From: Bacteroidales bacterium
Lineage (GTDB): Bacteria > Bacteroidota > Bacteroidia > Bacteroidales > UBA12077
DNA length: 64,000 bases
Assembly (NCBI GenBank): GCA_016342685.1
Contig: JAEINU010000005.1
Span: 124,001 to 188,000, forward strand
Reading direction: 5' to 3'
Part shown: in pieces, positions 26,217-35,538 of the stretch
Numbering within the stretch: the first letter of the stretch is position 1
Layout: every line of letters begins with the position of its first letter
The notes under the pieces: model-generated
What the model was told of the DNA's origin: nothing
What the model saw: the letters and a program-made list of their open reading frames with translations, nothing else
Database searches by the model: none
Program-made: the position numbers and the translations under genes

Positions 26217-28376
26217 ATGAAAAAATATATTTCAATTTTAATGATAAGCTTCTTGCTTTTTACCTCAGTGGTAAAGGCGGATGAAGGTATGTGGCTCGTA
26301 AATATGTTGGGTCAAATGAATATTGAAAAGCTATATGAAAAAGGTCTGGAATTAACTCCAGAACAAATATATAGCGTGAATAATTCAAGTTTAAAAGATG
26401 CAATTGTTGCTTTAGACTATGGAATGTGTACAGGTGAATTTGTTTCTGATAAAGGACTGATTCTTACGAATCACCATTGTTCTCATGACGATGTTCAAAA
26501 ATTGAGCTCGCTTGAGGATGATTATCTTACCAACGGATTTTGGGCTAGAAATAATAGCGAAGAAATTCCTATTCTTGGTAAAACAATATCGATACTTAAC
26601 AAAGTGGAAGATATAACTAAAAGAGTGAATAAAGATATTGCTACAGCTATAAAAGAGGGAAAAGATAAGTCTTTTATGATGCGAGGTATTATTCATAATA
26701 TTGAACGAGAAAAAAATAAGGAAAGTGGTTTTGAAACATCTGTAGCATCTACATTTGGTGGAAATACTTATTATTTATTTTATTATACAGTTTATAAAGA
26801 CGTACGTTTGGTTGGTGTTCCTCCTATATCAATAGGTAATTATGGAGCTGATACAGATAATTGGATGTGGCCACAACATAAAGGAGATTTTGCTTTTTAC
26901 CGTGTGTATTCCGATTCGGAAGGTAAACCTGCAGAATATTCAAAAGATAACGTGCCTTATAAACCAAAAAAGCATTTGAAAATTTCATTAAAAGGAGTTA
27001 ATGAAGGAGATTATGCTATGACATTAGGGTATCCTTATTCTAATAGCAGATACCTTTCATCATATGGTCTTGAAGAATTAATAAATGTTTTAAATCCTGC
27101 ACAGATTGCTGTTCGTGAACAAAAACTTGGGATCATGAAAAAAGCAATGAACGAAGATCATAAGGTTATGATTCAATACTCTTCAAAATTCTTTAATAGT
27201 TCAAATTATTATAAATATGCAATTGGTGAAAATAAATATATTAACGAATTTGATGTTGTTACATTAAAAAGAAATACTGAAAAAGATTTTGAAAATTGGT
27301 ATAAGCAAAAGAAATCAAGAACTAAAAAATACGGTGAAGTATTATCTACATTAAAAGATTCGTACGAAAAGAGAGCTGATTACGAAAATACTGAGAAATA
27401 TTATCAGGAAGGCTTTATTAAGGGATGCGATATGGTGAAATTTTCCCTAAAAGGAAAAGGTTGGGAATCGGTTCTTAAGAAAGATGCAAAAGAAGGAGCT
27501 TTAGAAAGGAAAATTAAACTTAGTCGAAAAACAACTGATAAATTCTTTAAAGATTACAATTTTGAAACTGATAAAAAACTTTTTGCAGCAGGTATAAAAT
27601 TATATGTTGAAAATGTTAATCCAGAACATACTGCTGATATATTGGTTAAAATGGTAAAAGATTTTGATAATGATTATGAGAAATTTGCTGATTATATTTA
27701 TACGAAAACTCTTTTTTCATCACCTGAGAATTTTGAGAGATTTTTAAACGATCCTACTATTGAGAAATTGCAAAATGATCCTGTTTACAAAATAGTTCAA
27801 CCTACTCTAGATATTATATATAAGTTAAGAGATGAATTCAGACCTTATGGTTCTATTATACATGCTCAAAATAAACTATTCATCGAAGGATTAATGGAAA
27901 TGAATAAGGGTCAGTCTCTATATCCAGATGCGAATTCTACTATGCGTTTATCATATGGTACTGTTGGTGGATATTCACCTAAAGATGGAGTTATGTACAA
28001 CTATTATACAACTATCGATGGATATTTAGAAAAAGAAAATCCAGAAAATCAAGACTTTCTTGTGAAAGAAGATTTTAAAAATATTGTAAATGCTAAAGAT
28101 TTTGGGCAGTATGCAAATAAGGATGGAAAATTGTGTGTTGATTTTCTAACAAATAACGATATAACAGGTGGTAATTCTGGAAGTCCAGTTTTAAACGGTA
28201 AAGGAGAATTAATTGGTGTTGCTTTTGATGGTAATTGGGAATCAATGGCAGGAGGAATTTATTTCCATCCATATTTTAACAAAACCGTTTGTGTTGATAT
28301 TCGCTTTGTACTATTTGTTGTCGACAAATATGCTAATGCACAGAATATTATCGATGAACTAGATTTAATAAAATAG
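26217..28376 (+). CDS. S46 family dipeptidyl-peptidase, second of a tandem pair
   Basis: A 719-aa paralogue of the preceding gene, colinear along its length and probably born by tandem duplication followed by divergence. The signal peptide ends at SVVKA, then DEGMWLVNML. Catalytic residues are all present: His in LTNHHCSHDD, the Asp region DTDNWMWPQHKGDF, and Ser in GGNSGSPVLNGKGEL. Gly lies 18 residues after the Ser (AFDGNW), so it too is DPP7-like by that criterion. Differences from its twin near the His (CSHDDVQ against CGYSEIQ) and in the C-terminal loop (AGGIYFHPYFNK against SSDIDFIPEKQK) suggest a different substrate range (inference). Four bases separate it from the first gene, so the two are cotranscribed. 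Location: periplasm. Confidence 0.92.
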   Translation: MKKYISILMISFLLFTSVVKADEGMWLVNMLGQMNIEKLYEKGLELTPEQIYSVNNSSLKDAIVALDYGMCTGEFVSDKGLILTNHHCSHDDVQKLSSLEDDYLTNGFWARNNSEEIPILGKTISILNKVEDITKRVNKDIATAIKEGKDKSFMMRGIIHNIEREKNKESGFETSVASTFGGNTYYLFYYTVYKDVRLVGVPPISIGNYGADTDNWMWPQHKGDFAFYRVYSDSEGKPAEYSKDNVPYKPKKHLKISLKGVNEGDYAMTLGYPYSNSRYLSSYGLEELINVLNPAQIAVREQKLGIMKKAMNEDHKVMIQYSSKFFNSSNYYKYAIGENKYINEFDVVTLKRNTEKDFENWYKQKKSRTKKYGEVLSTLKDSYEKRADYENTEKYYQEGFIKGCDMVKFSLKGKGWESVLKKDAKEGALERKIKLSRKTTDKFFKDYNFETDKKLFAAGIKLYVENVNPEHTADILVKMVKDFDNDYEKFADYIYTKTLFSSPENFERFLNDPTIEKLQNDPVYKIVQPTLDIIYKLRDEFRPYGSIIHAQNKLFIEGLMEMNKGQSLYPDANSTMRLSYGTVGGYSPKDGVMYNYYTTIDGYLEKENPENQDFLVKEDFKNIVNAKDFGQYANKDGKLCVDFLTNNDITGGNSGSPVLNGKGELIGVAFDGNWESMAGGIYFHPYFNKTVCVDIRFVLFVVDKYANAQNIIDELDLIK

Positions 28377-28408
28377 TGTCATTTACTCTAAATCCTTGAT
28401 TTACTTTT

Positions 28409-28909
28409 ATGTATTATTTCGATTATATAGTTATGCCTGAAAAGAAGTTAATTATTGAACATTTTTCAGGGGAAATTAATCTCGGGATTATTCTAAAACA
28501 GAAATACAGGGAGAGTATTGATACAAAGTATAATCGAAACTATAATGTAATTAATGATTCAAGAAACGCAGTGTTTTTTTTAAATTCTGATGATATTAAA
28601 AATTATGTTGATCATATCAGAAACAATGAATTACTTAACAGGGAAAGAAATGTAGCATTTCTAACAAAAACTCCTAATCAGGTGGTTATAGCAACTTTAT
28701 TTAAGGAGCTTAAAAAGGAACTGCCTATTAATGTTAGTATTGTTAGTACTCTGAATGCAGCTCTTCGGGGAGTGGAGCTGCTTTCAGATGAAAATAAATT
28801 GGTAAAATTTAATTTAAACAAATTAAAAAATCAGAGTTGTAAATACAATATCAAACAAATAAATAATGATGAAAAAATATATATTAATAGTATTTGTACT
28901 AGTAATTAA
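28409..28909 (+). CDS. Small conserved-looking cytoplasmic protein, possible STAS/SpoIIAA-like fold
   Basis: A 166-aa protein with no signal peptide. The pattern YFDYIVMPEKKLIIEHFSGE, then NYNVINDSRNAVF, then RERNVAFLTKTPNQVVIATLF and VSIVSTLNAALRGVELL resembles a SpoIIAA/STAS-like alternating beta-alpha fold seen in many uncharacterised Bacteroidota proteins. This is a pattern judgement only. The C-terminal 30 residues are lysine- and asparagine-rich and overlap the start of the downstream M16 peptidase gene by 44 bases in another frame. The overlap suggests coupled translation, or that the true C-terminus evolved late. Neighbours are all exported peptidases, which does not explain a cytoplasmic partner. 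An internal Met at residue 9 is an alternative start. Confidence 0.6.
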   Translation: MYYFDYIVMPEKKLIIEHFSGEINLGIILKQKYRESIDTKYNRNYNVINDSRNAVFFLNSDDIKNYVDHIRNNELLNRERNVAFLTKTPNQVVIATLFKELKKELPINVSIVSTLNAALRGVELLSDENKLVKFNLNKLKNQSCKYNIKQINNDEKIYINSICTSN

Positions 28910-31673
28910 TTGCACTTTTTTATTAGCGCAAGACCTAAATCAGGAAGTTCCGTTAAAAAGTGAAATCCGGTATGGAGTATTAGAAAACGGACTTACCTAT
29001 TACATTCTTCATAACGAAGAACCAAAAAACAGAGCTAGCTTTTACATTTTACACAATGTTGGTGCAATTCTGGAAAATGATAAACAGAATGGATTAGCTC
29101 ACTTTCTGGAGCATATGGCTTTTAATGGAACCGAGCATTTTCCTCAAAAAGGAATAATTAATTATCTTGAAAAAAACGGCGTTAAGTTCGGTCGTAACAT
29201 AAATGCTTATACCAGTCGCGACGAAACAGTTTACAATATTAGTAATGTTCCTACGGAAAGAAAATCTCTAATTGATTCTTGTTTATTGATTTTAAATGAT
29301 TGGTCGCAAAATCTTTTGTTAACCGAAGAAGAAATTGATGCAGAAAGAGGAGTAATTACTGAAGAATGGAGAACTCGAAGAGACTCCAGATTTAGAATGT
29401 ATCAAAAGAAAATGGCCTTATATTCCGATAGTAAATATTCAGAAAGAGATGTTATAGGTGATTTAGATATTATTCAAAATCATAAATATAAAACATTAAG
29501 AAAGTTTTATAAAGAATGGTATCGCACCGATTTGCAGGCTATTGTTATTGTTGGTGATATAGATACTGATTTGATCGAGAATGAAGTAAAACAACTTTTT
29601 TCGCAGTTGCCAAAAGTTAAAAATCCTTCCGAAAGAAAATATTTTGATGTTCCCGATAACGTAGAACCTCGTTATGTATTAGCCACAGATAAAGAAGCTA
29701 CAGGAAATACAATAAATTTGATGTTTAAATTTGATGCCGTTAAAGACCAAGATAAGAACTTGGGGTATATAAAGGATTCTTATACAAAATCAATATTCCA
29801 GAATATAGTAAAGGAACGAATTGCGGAAAAATTACAGGAAGAAAATGTTTCTTTTATTAATGCAAGGGTTGGAATGGCTTCTTTGTTTAGAACTAAAAGT
29901 AAAGCTTCAATTCTTGTAAATTATAAAGAAGAGAATTGGCAAAAAGCTTTAACAGATGTTTGCGAGCTTGTCGAGAATGTTCGTGATTATGGGGTTACTA
30001 CAAGTGAATTCGAGCGTGCTAAAACAAATTTATTACGTGGATATGAAAATGCTTATAAAAAGAGAAATAAAAAGAAGAGCGACATGTATGTTCGAGGTAT
30101 TAAATCTCATTTCTTAAGAAACGAGCCTAATCCTGGAATTGAGTATAAGTACGATTACTTAAAAGAGACATTACCTCAATTAAAAATTGAAGAAGTTAAT
30201 AAATGGGCTCAATTATTTTTCACCGATAAGAATATGCTAATTGCAGTTACCGGACCAGAAAAAGAAGGTGCAATATATCCTAATAAAGAAGAAATTCTTG
30301 AAATTGTTGATCAGGTTAAGAACGCAAAATTAGAAGCGTATACCGATTCTTATGTTCAGAAAGAATTAATGCCAAAAAAACCTGTTGCAGGTAAAATTGT
30401 TAGTGTTAATGATATTAAAGGACTCGATGCCAAAGAATACATATTAAGTAATGGTATTAAGATTTATGCTCAGAAAACCGATATCGAGAAGGAAAAAATA
30501 GAATTTGCAGCGCATAGTTACGGTGGGGTGTCTAAACTTGAAGAAAGTGTTATTCCTAACTATATGTTGTTTAAAGGATTTGTTGAAGCTTATGGTGTTG
30601 GCAAATTTTCTAATACAGAGTTAAAGAAAGCTCTAACAGGGAAAATTGTTAAAGTAAGACCAAGTGTTAGTCGTTTAAGCGAAAATATTGAAGCTTCATC
30701 GTCGCCGCAAGATCTTGAAACAATGTTTCAATTAGTTAATTTGTACTTTACGAATCCAAGATTCGACGAAAAAGCCTTTAATGGCGTAAAATCAAGATAT
30801 TTAGGGTTTGTTAAGAACATGGCTAACGACATTAATGGAGCTTTTAAAGATTCTGTTACATTATTGACATATGATAATCATCCTCGAATTAAAATGTTTA
30901 ACGAAGATCTTATAAATCAAATAACATTCGATGGTGTTAAAAATATTTATATAGATCGTTTTCAAAATCCTGGTGATTTCACATATGTTATTATTGGCGA
31001 TTACGACGAAAAAAAGTTAGAAAAATATTTAGTAGAATATATTGCATCACTACCTGTATCTGGACTTAAAGAAACTTTTACAGATCATGGAATTCGATCT
31101 CCTGAAACGGATGTGGAAAATCATTTTGAAACAGAAATGACTACTCCTAAAGCATCAGTTTTTGTTAAGTACCATAAAGAAGCAGAGTATTCTGAAGAAA
31201 ACCGTATTTGTTTATATATGATTTCTCAGCTTTTAAGTAAACGCTACATGGATGAGATTCGTGAAAAAGAAGGTGGAACATATGGTGTTAGTGTTAAATA
31301 TCGATTTAAACAGATTCCATATCAGGAAGCTCAACTTTCGTTATCATTCGATTGTGATCATGAAAAAGCCGATAAATTAACATCGATCGCCCTGAAAGAA
31401 ATTGATGAACTAATTGAAGGTAAAGTTTTAGAAGTTGATTTAGGAGAGGTAAAAGAAAATTTAACAAAAGAACGTGTTGAGAGTTCAGAAAAATTGAATT
31501 ATTGGTACGATAAACTTTACGATTATGCTATTGATAATGAACTTACAATGAGTAAAGAAGAATTCATTAATTACGTTATGTCAGTTAGTAGCGATGATAT
31601 TGTTAAAAAGGCAAAGGAATTTTTAAAAGATTCCAAAAAGATAGAAGTTGTTATGAAACCAAAGATGCTATAG
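28866..31673 (+). CDS. M16 family zinc metalloprotease (insulinase/pitrilysin type)
   Basis: A 935-aa exported peptidase with two fused M16 halves. The signal peptide is about 21 residues (CTFLLAQ). The inverted zinc motif is H79-F-L-E82-H83, with the downstream zinc-ligand Glu in LTEEEIDAERGVITEEWR near residue 155, so the N-terminal half is active. The second half (from about 480) has the fold but no HxxEH, as is normal for the inactive partner domain. The R/Y-type motif GGTYGVSV near the C-terminus is the conserved substrate-contacting segment. These enzymes trap and degrade peptides inside a clamshell. Located in the periplasm, it would act with the S46 peptidases on either side. ATG occurs at both 28866 and 28869. 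Confidence 0.92.
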   Translation: MMKKYILIVFVLVINCTFLLAQDLNQEVPLKSEIRYGVLENGLTYYILHNEEPKNRASFYILHNVGAILENDKQNGLAHFLEHMAFNGTEHFPQKGIINYLEKNGVKFGRNINAYTSRDETVYNISNVPTERKSLIDSCLLILNDWSQNLLLTEEEIDAERGVITEEWRTRRDSRFRMYQKKMALYSDSKYSERDVIGDLDIIQNHKYKTLRKFYKEWYRTDLQAIVIVGDIDTDLIENEVKQLFSQLPKVKNPSERKYFDVPDNVEPRYVLATDKEATGNTINLMFKFDAVKDQDKNLGYIKDSYTKSIFQNIVKERIAEKLQEENVSFINARVGMASLFRTKSKASILVNYKEENWQKALTDVCELVENVRDYGVTTSEFERAKTNLLRGYENAYKKRNKKKSDMYVRGIKSHFLRNEPNPGIEYKYDYLKETLPQLKIEEVNKWAQLFFTDKNMLIAVTGPEKEGAIYPNKEEILEIVDQVKNAKLEAYTDSYVQKELMPKKPVAGKIVSVNDIKGLDAKEYILSNGIKIYAQKTDIEKEKIEFAAHSYGGVSKLEESVIPNYMLFKGFVEAYGVGKFSNTELKKALTGKIVKVRPSVSRLSENIEASSSPQDLETMFQLVNLYFTNPRFDEKAFNGVKSRYLGFVKNMANDINGAFKDSVTLLTYDNHPRIKMFNEDLINQITFDGVKNIYIDRFQNPGDFTYVIIGDYDEKKLEKYLVEYIASLPVSGLKETFTDHGIRSPETDVENHFETEMTTPKASVFVKYHKEAEYSEENRICLYMISQLLSKRYMDEIREKEGGTYGVSVKYRFKQIPYQEAQLSLSFDCDHEKADKLTSIALKEIDELIEGKVLEVDLGEVKENLTKERVESSEKLNYWYDKLYDYAIDNELTMSKEEFINYVMSVSSDDIVKKAKEFLKDSKKIEVVMKPKML

Positions 31674-31702
31674 GTTAGTAGGTTTATTAATTTTGAATGG
31701 TT

Positions 31703-31730
31703 AGGTGGGTCGAGAGGCCCGCCTTTTTTT
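31703..31730 (+). terminator. Terminator of the peptidase operon
   Basis: AGGTGGGTC (31703-31711) pairs with GGCCCGCCT (31716-31724), two G-U pairs included, around a GAGA tetraloop (GNRA type), followed by seven T. It closes the 24.0-31.7 kb peptidase run. Confidence 0.87.
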
Positions 31731-31818
31731 ATTGAAAAAATTGCGATCAAAAAACTTTAAAGCTGTTTTCTAGAATTAAGAGATTTTTATATTATTGCAC
31801 TTTCAAAAAAATAATTAA

Positions 31819-32073
31819 ATGGAATGTAGACCTAATTGCGGTGCATGCTGTATTTACCCTTCAATTTCTTCGCCCATTCCGGGAATGCCGAATGGAAAAC
31901 CTGCAGGAGTTCGTTGTATACAATTAAACGATGATTTAAGTTGTAAGATATTTAATTCGCCCAATAGACCTAATGTCTGTGGAGGATTTAAAGCCGAAGA
32001 GATTATTTGTGGCAATTCTGCTCAAGAAGCTTGCGAAATAATTGCTTCTTTGGAAGGAATACCGGTTTTATAA
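31819..32073 (+). CDS. YkgJ-family cysteine-cluster protein
   Basis: An 84-aa cytoplasmic protein with the cysteine pattern of the YkgJ family (putative zinc- or iron-chelating proteins): CRPNCGACC at the N-terminus, then CIQL, SCKIF, VCGGF, ICG and CEII. The conserved [20 protein letters not shown] segment includes the usual R/P-rich turn. It is a short but complete family member; longer relatives run to about 120-150 aa. The family's biochemical role is not settled, though metal binding is expected from eight or more clustered Cys. It stands alone after a terminator and before a palindromic repeat element, so context gives no more. Confidence 0.82.
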   Translation: MECRPNCGACCIYPSISSPIPGMPNGKPAGVRCIQLNDDLSCKIFNSPNRPNVCGGFKAEEIICGNSAQEACEIIASLEGIPVL

Positions 32074-32154
32074 AGACGATATCCAGAAAAGTAACTTCTT
32101 ATGTAACAAAACTCTGGTAACTTGTCAGTTATCAGTACAATATTAAAAGAAGAG

Positions 32155-32225
32155 TTGTCATTCTGAGCTTGTCGAAGAATTCTCGAGTTATGAAAGAAAA
32201 TATTTCGACAAGCTCAATATGACAA
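32155..32225 (+). repeat. REP-like imperfect palindrome in an intergenic gap
   Basis: Two 22-base arms, 32155-32176 (contains GAGCTTGTCGAA) and 32204-32225 (contains TTCGACAAGCTC), match as inverted copies at 20 of 22 positions, with a 27-base spacer. The consensus TGTCATTCTGAGCTTGTCG resembles a dispersed palindromic repeat I have met in many Bacteroidota genomes. I saw one copy in this window. It lies between the YkgJ gene and the convergent S46 gene and could also act as a terminator-like or stabilising hairpin. Confidence 0.7.
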
Positions 32226-32239
32226 ACGAGCTTTACTTT

Positions 32240-34396
32240 TTATTCAACAAATGTTAATTCATCTACTAATCGTTGAGCGCCCATATATTTTTCAAGAAGC
32301 CAAACAATATATTTAATATCTGTACAAACAGTTTTTTGCATTTTCTGTTCGAATTCAATATCGCCAGTCATACCTTCCCAGTTACTGTCAAAAGCGAGTC
32401 CAATAAGTTCACCCTTCCCATTAATAACTGGACTCCCAGAATTTCCACCTGTAATATCGTTGTTGGTTGTAAAACAAACCCTCATATCATCTCCATATCC
32501 AAATCTCCCATAATCTTTTGCTTCGTATAAGGATTTTAGCTTTTCAGGAACAATAAACTCATAGTTGTTCGGATCCTCTTTTTCCATTACACCTTTTAGA
32601 GTTGTGTAATGTCTGTAATACATTCCATTTTTAGGACTATAACCTCCAACTTTTCCATAAGTCAAACGCATAGTGAAATTGGCATCAGGATAGAAATTTC
32701 GTTCCGTTTGCATTTCCATCAAGCCTTTCATGTATTGTCTTTTTGCTACAGCTAGCTGCTCATCAAAGCTTTTCGACTGATCGTATATATCGTAATATTT
32801 TCTCCAAAATACTATACCGGTATTATATCCTGGGTCATTATTTAGGATTTTCTTCGATGGTTTCTCAATAAAATTAAGAAATGCTTGTTCGTTTGCAAGA
32901 ATAGATTGCGAGTATAAACCATTCACAAATGATTCAATATTTCCATTGTATTCTTTCAATGCGGTTTTAAATTCTTCGGGGAAATATTTTGAATTAATAT
33001 CATCATTTAAAATTTTAAATAAGGCAATAGAAATCTTTTTATCGGTTTCCTTATCGTAATCTCTAAAGTATTTTTCGCCAAATGAAGAAATCTCATCTGT
33101 CAGCAACTTAATTTTCTTCTTGTCTTTTTTAAAGAATCCCTTATTTAGTTCGGTATTTAGATTATATATTTTTGATGCAAAGCCGAAAATCTCGGGTCCT
33201 CTTAATACAGTTTCATATAAATACTGACTAGCGTGTTTATATTCTTTTCTTTCAGAATAAGCTTCTTTTATTTGCTTTAATGTACTTGCATATTCATCAA
33301 CTCGGTTCTTGTCTTTAGCAACCCAATTGGTAAAGTGTTTTTCCAAATCTTTACGATGTTCAATTACATTGTTTCGTTCGAAGCCCGCCATTTGTGCAAC
33401 CGAATACTTCCAATAATTACTTGATCCTTTATATTTAGCAGCATACATTATTCTGTGCGCAGGACTTATCGACATAGTTTCATTCATAATCTCTAATTTT
33501 GCACCGCGTATCTTAATACGATTCGGATTACTTATGTCTATAAGTTCTTTTATTCCATAACTTGTCATGTGTCGGTCTGTTGAACCAGGATTTCCAAGTA
33601 TCATAGCAAAATCATCAGGTTGTGCGCCTTTAAGCGATACTGGAAGGTAATGCTTTGGCTTTAATGGGATGTTTTCTGGAGAATACTCAGCAGGAGTTCC
33701 ATCAGGTGCGGTATAAACTCTAAAAATTGAAAAATCGGCTTTGTGTCTTGGCCACATCCAGTTATCGGTTAGGCTACCAAAATCTCCAATTGCAACAGGA
33801 GGATTGGCAACTAAACGAACATCTTTATATATTTCGTAAACCAATACATAAAATTGATTCCCATTGTAATACGATTTAAACAGCCCATCGTAATGAGTAC
33901 CTTCAACTGCTTCTTGTTCTAACTGTTTTGAAATCTCATTTATAATTTTAGTTCTTTCAGATTCTTCGGTTATATTTTTGAGTTTGGCATTTACTTTTTC
34001 AGAAACATCATCAACACGAATCAAAAATTTAACCGTTAAACCTTCGTTTGGCAGTTCATCTTTAAGTTCAGCTGCTGCGAAACCATTTTTTAAATAGTCA
34101 TTTTCGATGGTTGTATGCGATTGTATCTGACGATATCCGCAGTGCATATTGGTTAAAAGTAAACCTTGATCTGAAATAATTTCACCTGTACAACCTCCGC
34201 CAAAAATAACGATGGCATCTTTCAAACTTGAGTTATTTACTTGGTAAATATCATCTTTAGTAAGTTGTAGACCCATTTCGTGCATCTTGTCCATATTTGT
34301 CTGGTTCAATAAGAACGGAAGCCACATTCCTTCGTCGGCCAATAGAGGTTTAATAAAAATTGATAGTAGAAATACAAAAACGAATATCTTTTTCAT
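32240..34396 (-). CDS. S46 family dipeptidyl-peptidase (DPP11-like by specificity residue)
   Basis: A 718-aa periplasmic serine dipeptidyl-peptidase, third S46 gene here and in opposite orientation to the tandem pair. The signal peptide ends at KPLLA, then DEGMWLPFLL. The catalytic His is in LLTNMHCGYRQ (Met replaces the first His of the NHHC found in the pair, but the catalytic His stays). The Asp region is LTDNWMWPRHKADF, and the Ser is in GGNSGSPVINGKGEL. The residue 18 positions after the Ser is Ser (AFDSNW), not Gly. From what I recall of the family, Arg or Ser there marks DPP11-type enzymes that prefer Asp or Glu at P1. The three paralogues may thus cover different dipeptides (inference). 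It appears monocistronic. Confidence 0.92.
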   Translation of the reverse strand: MKKIFVFVFLLSIFIKPLLADEGMWLPFLLNQTNMDKMHEMGLQLTKDDIYQVNNSSLKDAIVIFGGGCTGEIISDQGLLLTNMHCGYRQIQSHTTIENDYLKNGFAAAELKDELPNEGLTVKFLIRVDDVSEKVNAKLKNITEESERTKIINEISKQLEQEAVEGTHYDGLFKSYYNGNQFYVLVYEIYKDVRLVANPPVAIGDFGSLTDNWMWPRHKADFSIFRVYTAPDGTPAEYSPENIPLKPKHYLPVSLKGAQPDDFAMILGNPGSTDRHMTSYGIKELIDISNPNRIKIRGAKLEIMNETMSISPAHRIMYAAKYKGSSNYWKYSVAQMAGFERNNVIEHRKDLEKHFTNWVAKDKNRVDEYASTLKQIKEAYSERKEYKHASQYLYETVLRGPEIFGFASKIYNLNTELNKGFFKKDKKKIKLLTDEISSFGEKYFRDYDKETDKKISIALFKILNDDINSKYFPEEFKTALKEYNGNIESFVNGLYSQSILANEQAFLNFIEKPSKKILNNDPGYNTGIVFWRKYYDIYDQSKSFDEQLAVAKRQYMKGLMEMQTERNFYPDANFTMRLTYGKVGGYSPKNGMYYRHYTTLKGVMEKEDPNNYEFIVPEKLKSLYEAKDYGRFGYGDDMRVCFTTNNDITGGNSGSPVINGKGELIGLAFDSNWEGMTGDIEFEQKMQKTVCTDIKYIVWLLEKYMGAQRLVDELTFVE

Positions 34397-34599
34397 TGTG
34401 TATGTTTTAAAATGATTAGTTCGAATAGTACAATATTATAATTTAGTTTGATAAAATAAAACTTCTAAGGTTTAATGTATTTTATTATCGATGATGTTAA
34501 GGTTTGAAATATTTGACAAAGATTTAAGCAAGAAATGCAAACAAAGTATTTAGATTGGTTGTTTCTAATAATATATGCAATAAATAAAAGGGGGTGTGT

Positions 34600-34848
34600 A
34601 TGAGCAAGGATGATTTTAAAGAAATGACAATCCTAGAACAAGGGATGATCGTAATGCAAGAAGGCAATCACTTAACACAAGTAAAAAAAGGTGATTATCT
34701 TTTAAATTTATACTCAGTTGGTGATTTCTTTGTTGAGGTTTATTATTCTTTAATCAAAAATGAAATTGAAAAAATTGATGTAATAACCGATCTATCAAGA
34801 ATAGATTTATATATAGATGAGAAAATGAATCCGAAAAGTATTAGCTAA
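34600..34848 (+). CDS. Small hypothetical protein
   Basis: An 82-aa protein starting at ATG 34600 after an AAAAGGGGG purine stretch; the frame itself opens six bases earlier at GTG. I do not recognise the family. Visible features: mixed charge, no signal peptide, no cysteine after the start, and a predicted beta-rich middle (GDYLLNLYSVGDFFVEVYYSLIKNEI) flanked by helices; the SVGDFFVEVYYS segment resembles small Bacteroidota regulatory or adaptor proteins of unknown role. It converges on the thioredoxin-like gene with only four bases between the stops, and no terminator is seen. The purine-rich leader and intact frame argue that it is real. Confidence 0.55.
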   Translation: MSKDDFKEMTILEQGMIVMQEGNHLTQVKKGDYLLNLYSVGDFFVEVYYSLIKNEIEKIDVITDLSRIDLYIDEKMNPKSIS

Positions 34849-34852
34849 TTCG

Positions 34853-35431
34853 TTAAATTAAATCACACGCATCTGCTGGCATCCAATGTTTATCTTTTCC
34901 ATCCCATTTAATATTACAACCAATTGGATTTGTAACTTTTATCTTAATTTCTTTTCCTTCGAGATATTGATCTAAAGCGTTTTCTAAATCGTTAATTGAA
35001 ATTTTAGAACTGTCTTTTGGATTGTCGATAGCACGACCAGTATAAATTAGATTCCGATTTTTATCGAAAATAAAAAAGTGAGGAGTTTTAAGAGCTCCAT
35101 AAGCTTTTGCAATTTCTTGTGTTTCATCGTACAGATAGATCCATGGAAATTTATGTTCTTCCATTCGTTTAATCATATTCGGGAAACTATCTTCTGCGTA
35201 GGTATTTTCACTATTTGAGTTTATTCCGACAAAACTCACACCTTTTGCAGAATATTTTTCAACTGTTTTACGAGTTACTTCATCCGATCCTATAACATAT
35301 GGACAATGATTACAAGTAAAAAATACAACCAATAATTCGGTATTAAAATCAGAAATATTGTAAGGTTTTCCTTCTGTTGCCGTCAAATTAAACTCAGGAG
35401 CTTGTTCTCCAATTTGCAAAGTGTAAGCCAT
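34853..35431 (-). CDS. Thioredoxin-family protein (redoxin/peroxiredoxin-like)
   Basis: A 192-aa cytoplasmic protein of the AhpC/TSA-redoxin type: [15 protein letters not shown] at the N-terminus, a CxxC active site in [12 protein letters not shown], then [18 protein letters not shown], and the cis-Pro loop KTPHFFIFD. The CNHCPY motif is typical of a widespread thioredoxin-domain family that is neither classical thioredoxin nor a TlpA/ResA lipoprotein; no signal peptide is present. Substrate is unknown. The C-terminus ([10 protein letters not shown]) adds a third Cys. I start at ATG 35431 (MAYTLQIG), which fits the family; an upstream in-frame ATG at 35458 would add nine unconserved residues. 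It is the gene after the histidine kinase on the same strand, across a 215-base gap. Confidence 0.82.
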   Translation of the reverse strand: MAYTLQIGEQAPEFNLTATEGKPYNISDFNTELLVVFFTCNHCPYVIGSDEVTRKTVEKYSAKGVSFVGINSNSENTYAEDSFPNMIKRMEEHKFPWIYLYDETQEIAKAYGALKTPHFFIFDKNRNLIYTGRAIDNPKDSSKISINDLENALDQYLEGKEIKIKVTNPIGCNIKWDGKDKHWMPADACDLI

Positions 35432-35538
35432 AGTTAGATCTTTTAATGGATAACACAAATTTCAGTAAAATGTTTATGGATTTTGCGGATAGGGTTTATG
35501 CCACAATCTTTATCTCATAACTGAAGAGCAATATATAA

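Noticed and set aside
32177-32191. Adjacent GAATTC and CTCGAG sites inside the palindrome spacer, as a possible cloning-vector trace
   Set aside because: The flanks are normal genomic sequence with a known type of repeat, and there is no vector or adapter sequence; chance is enough.
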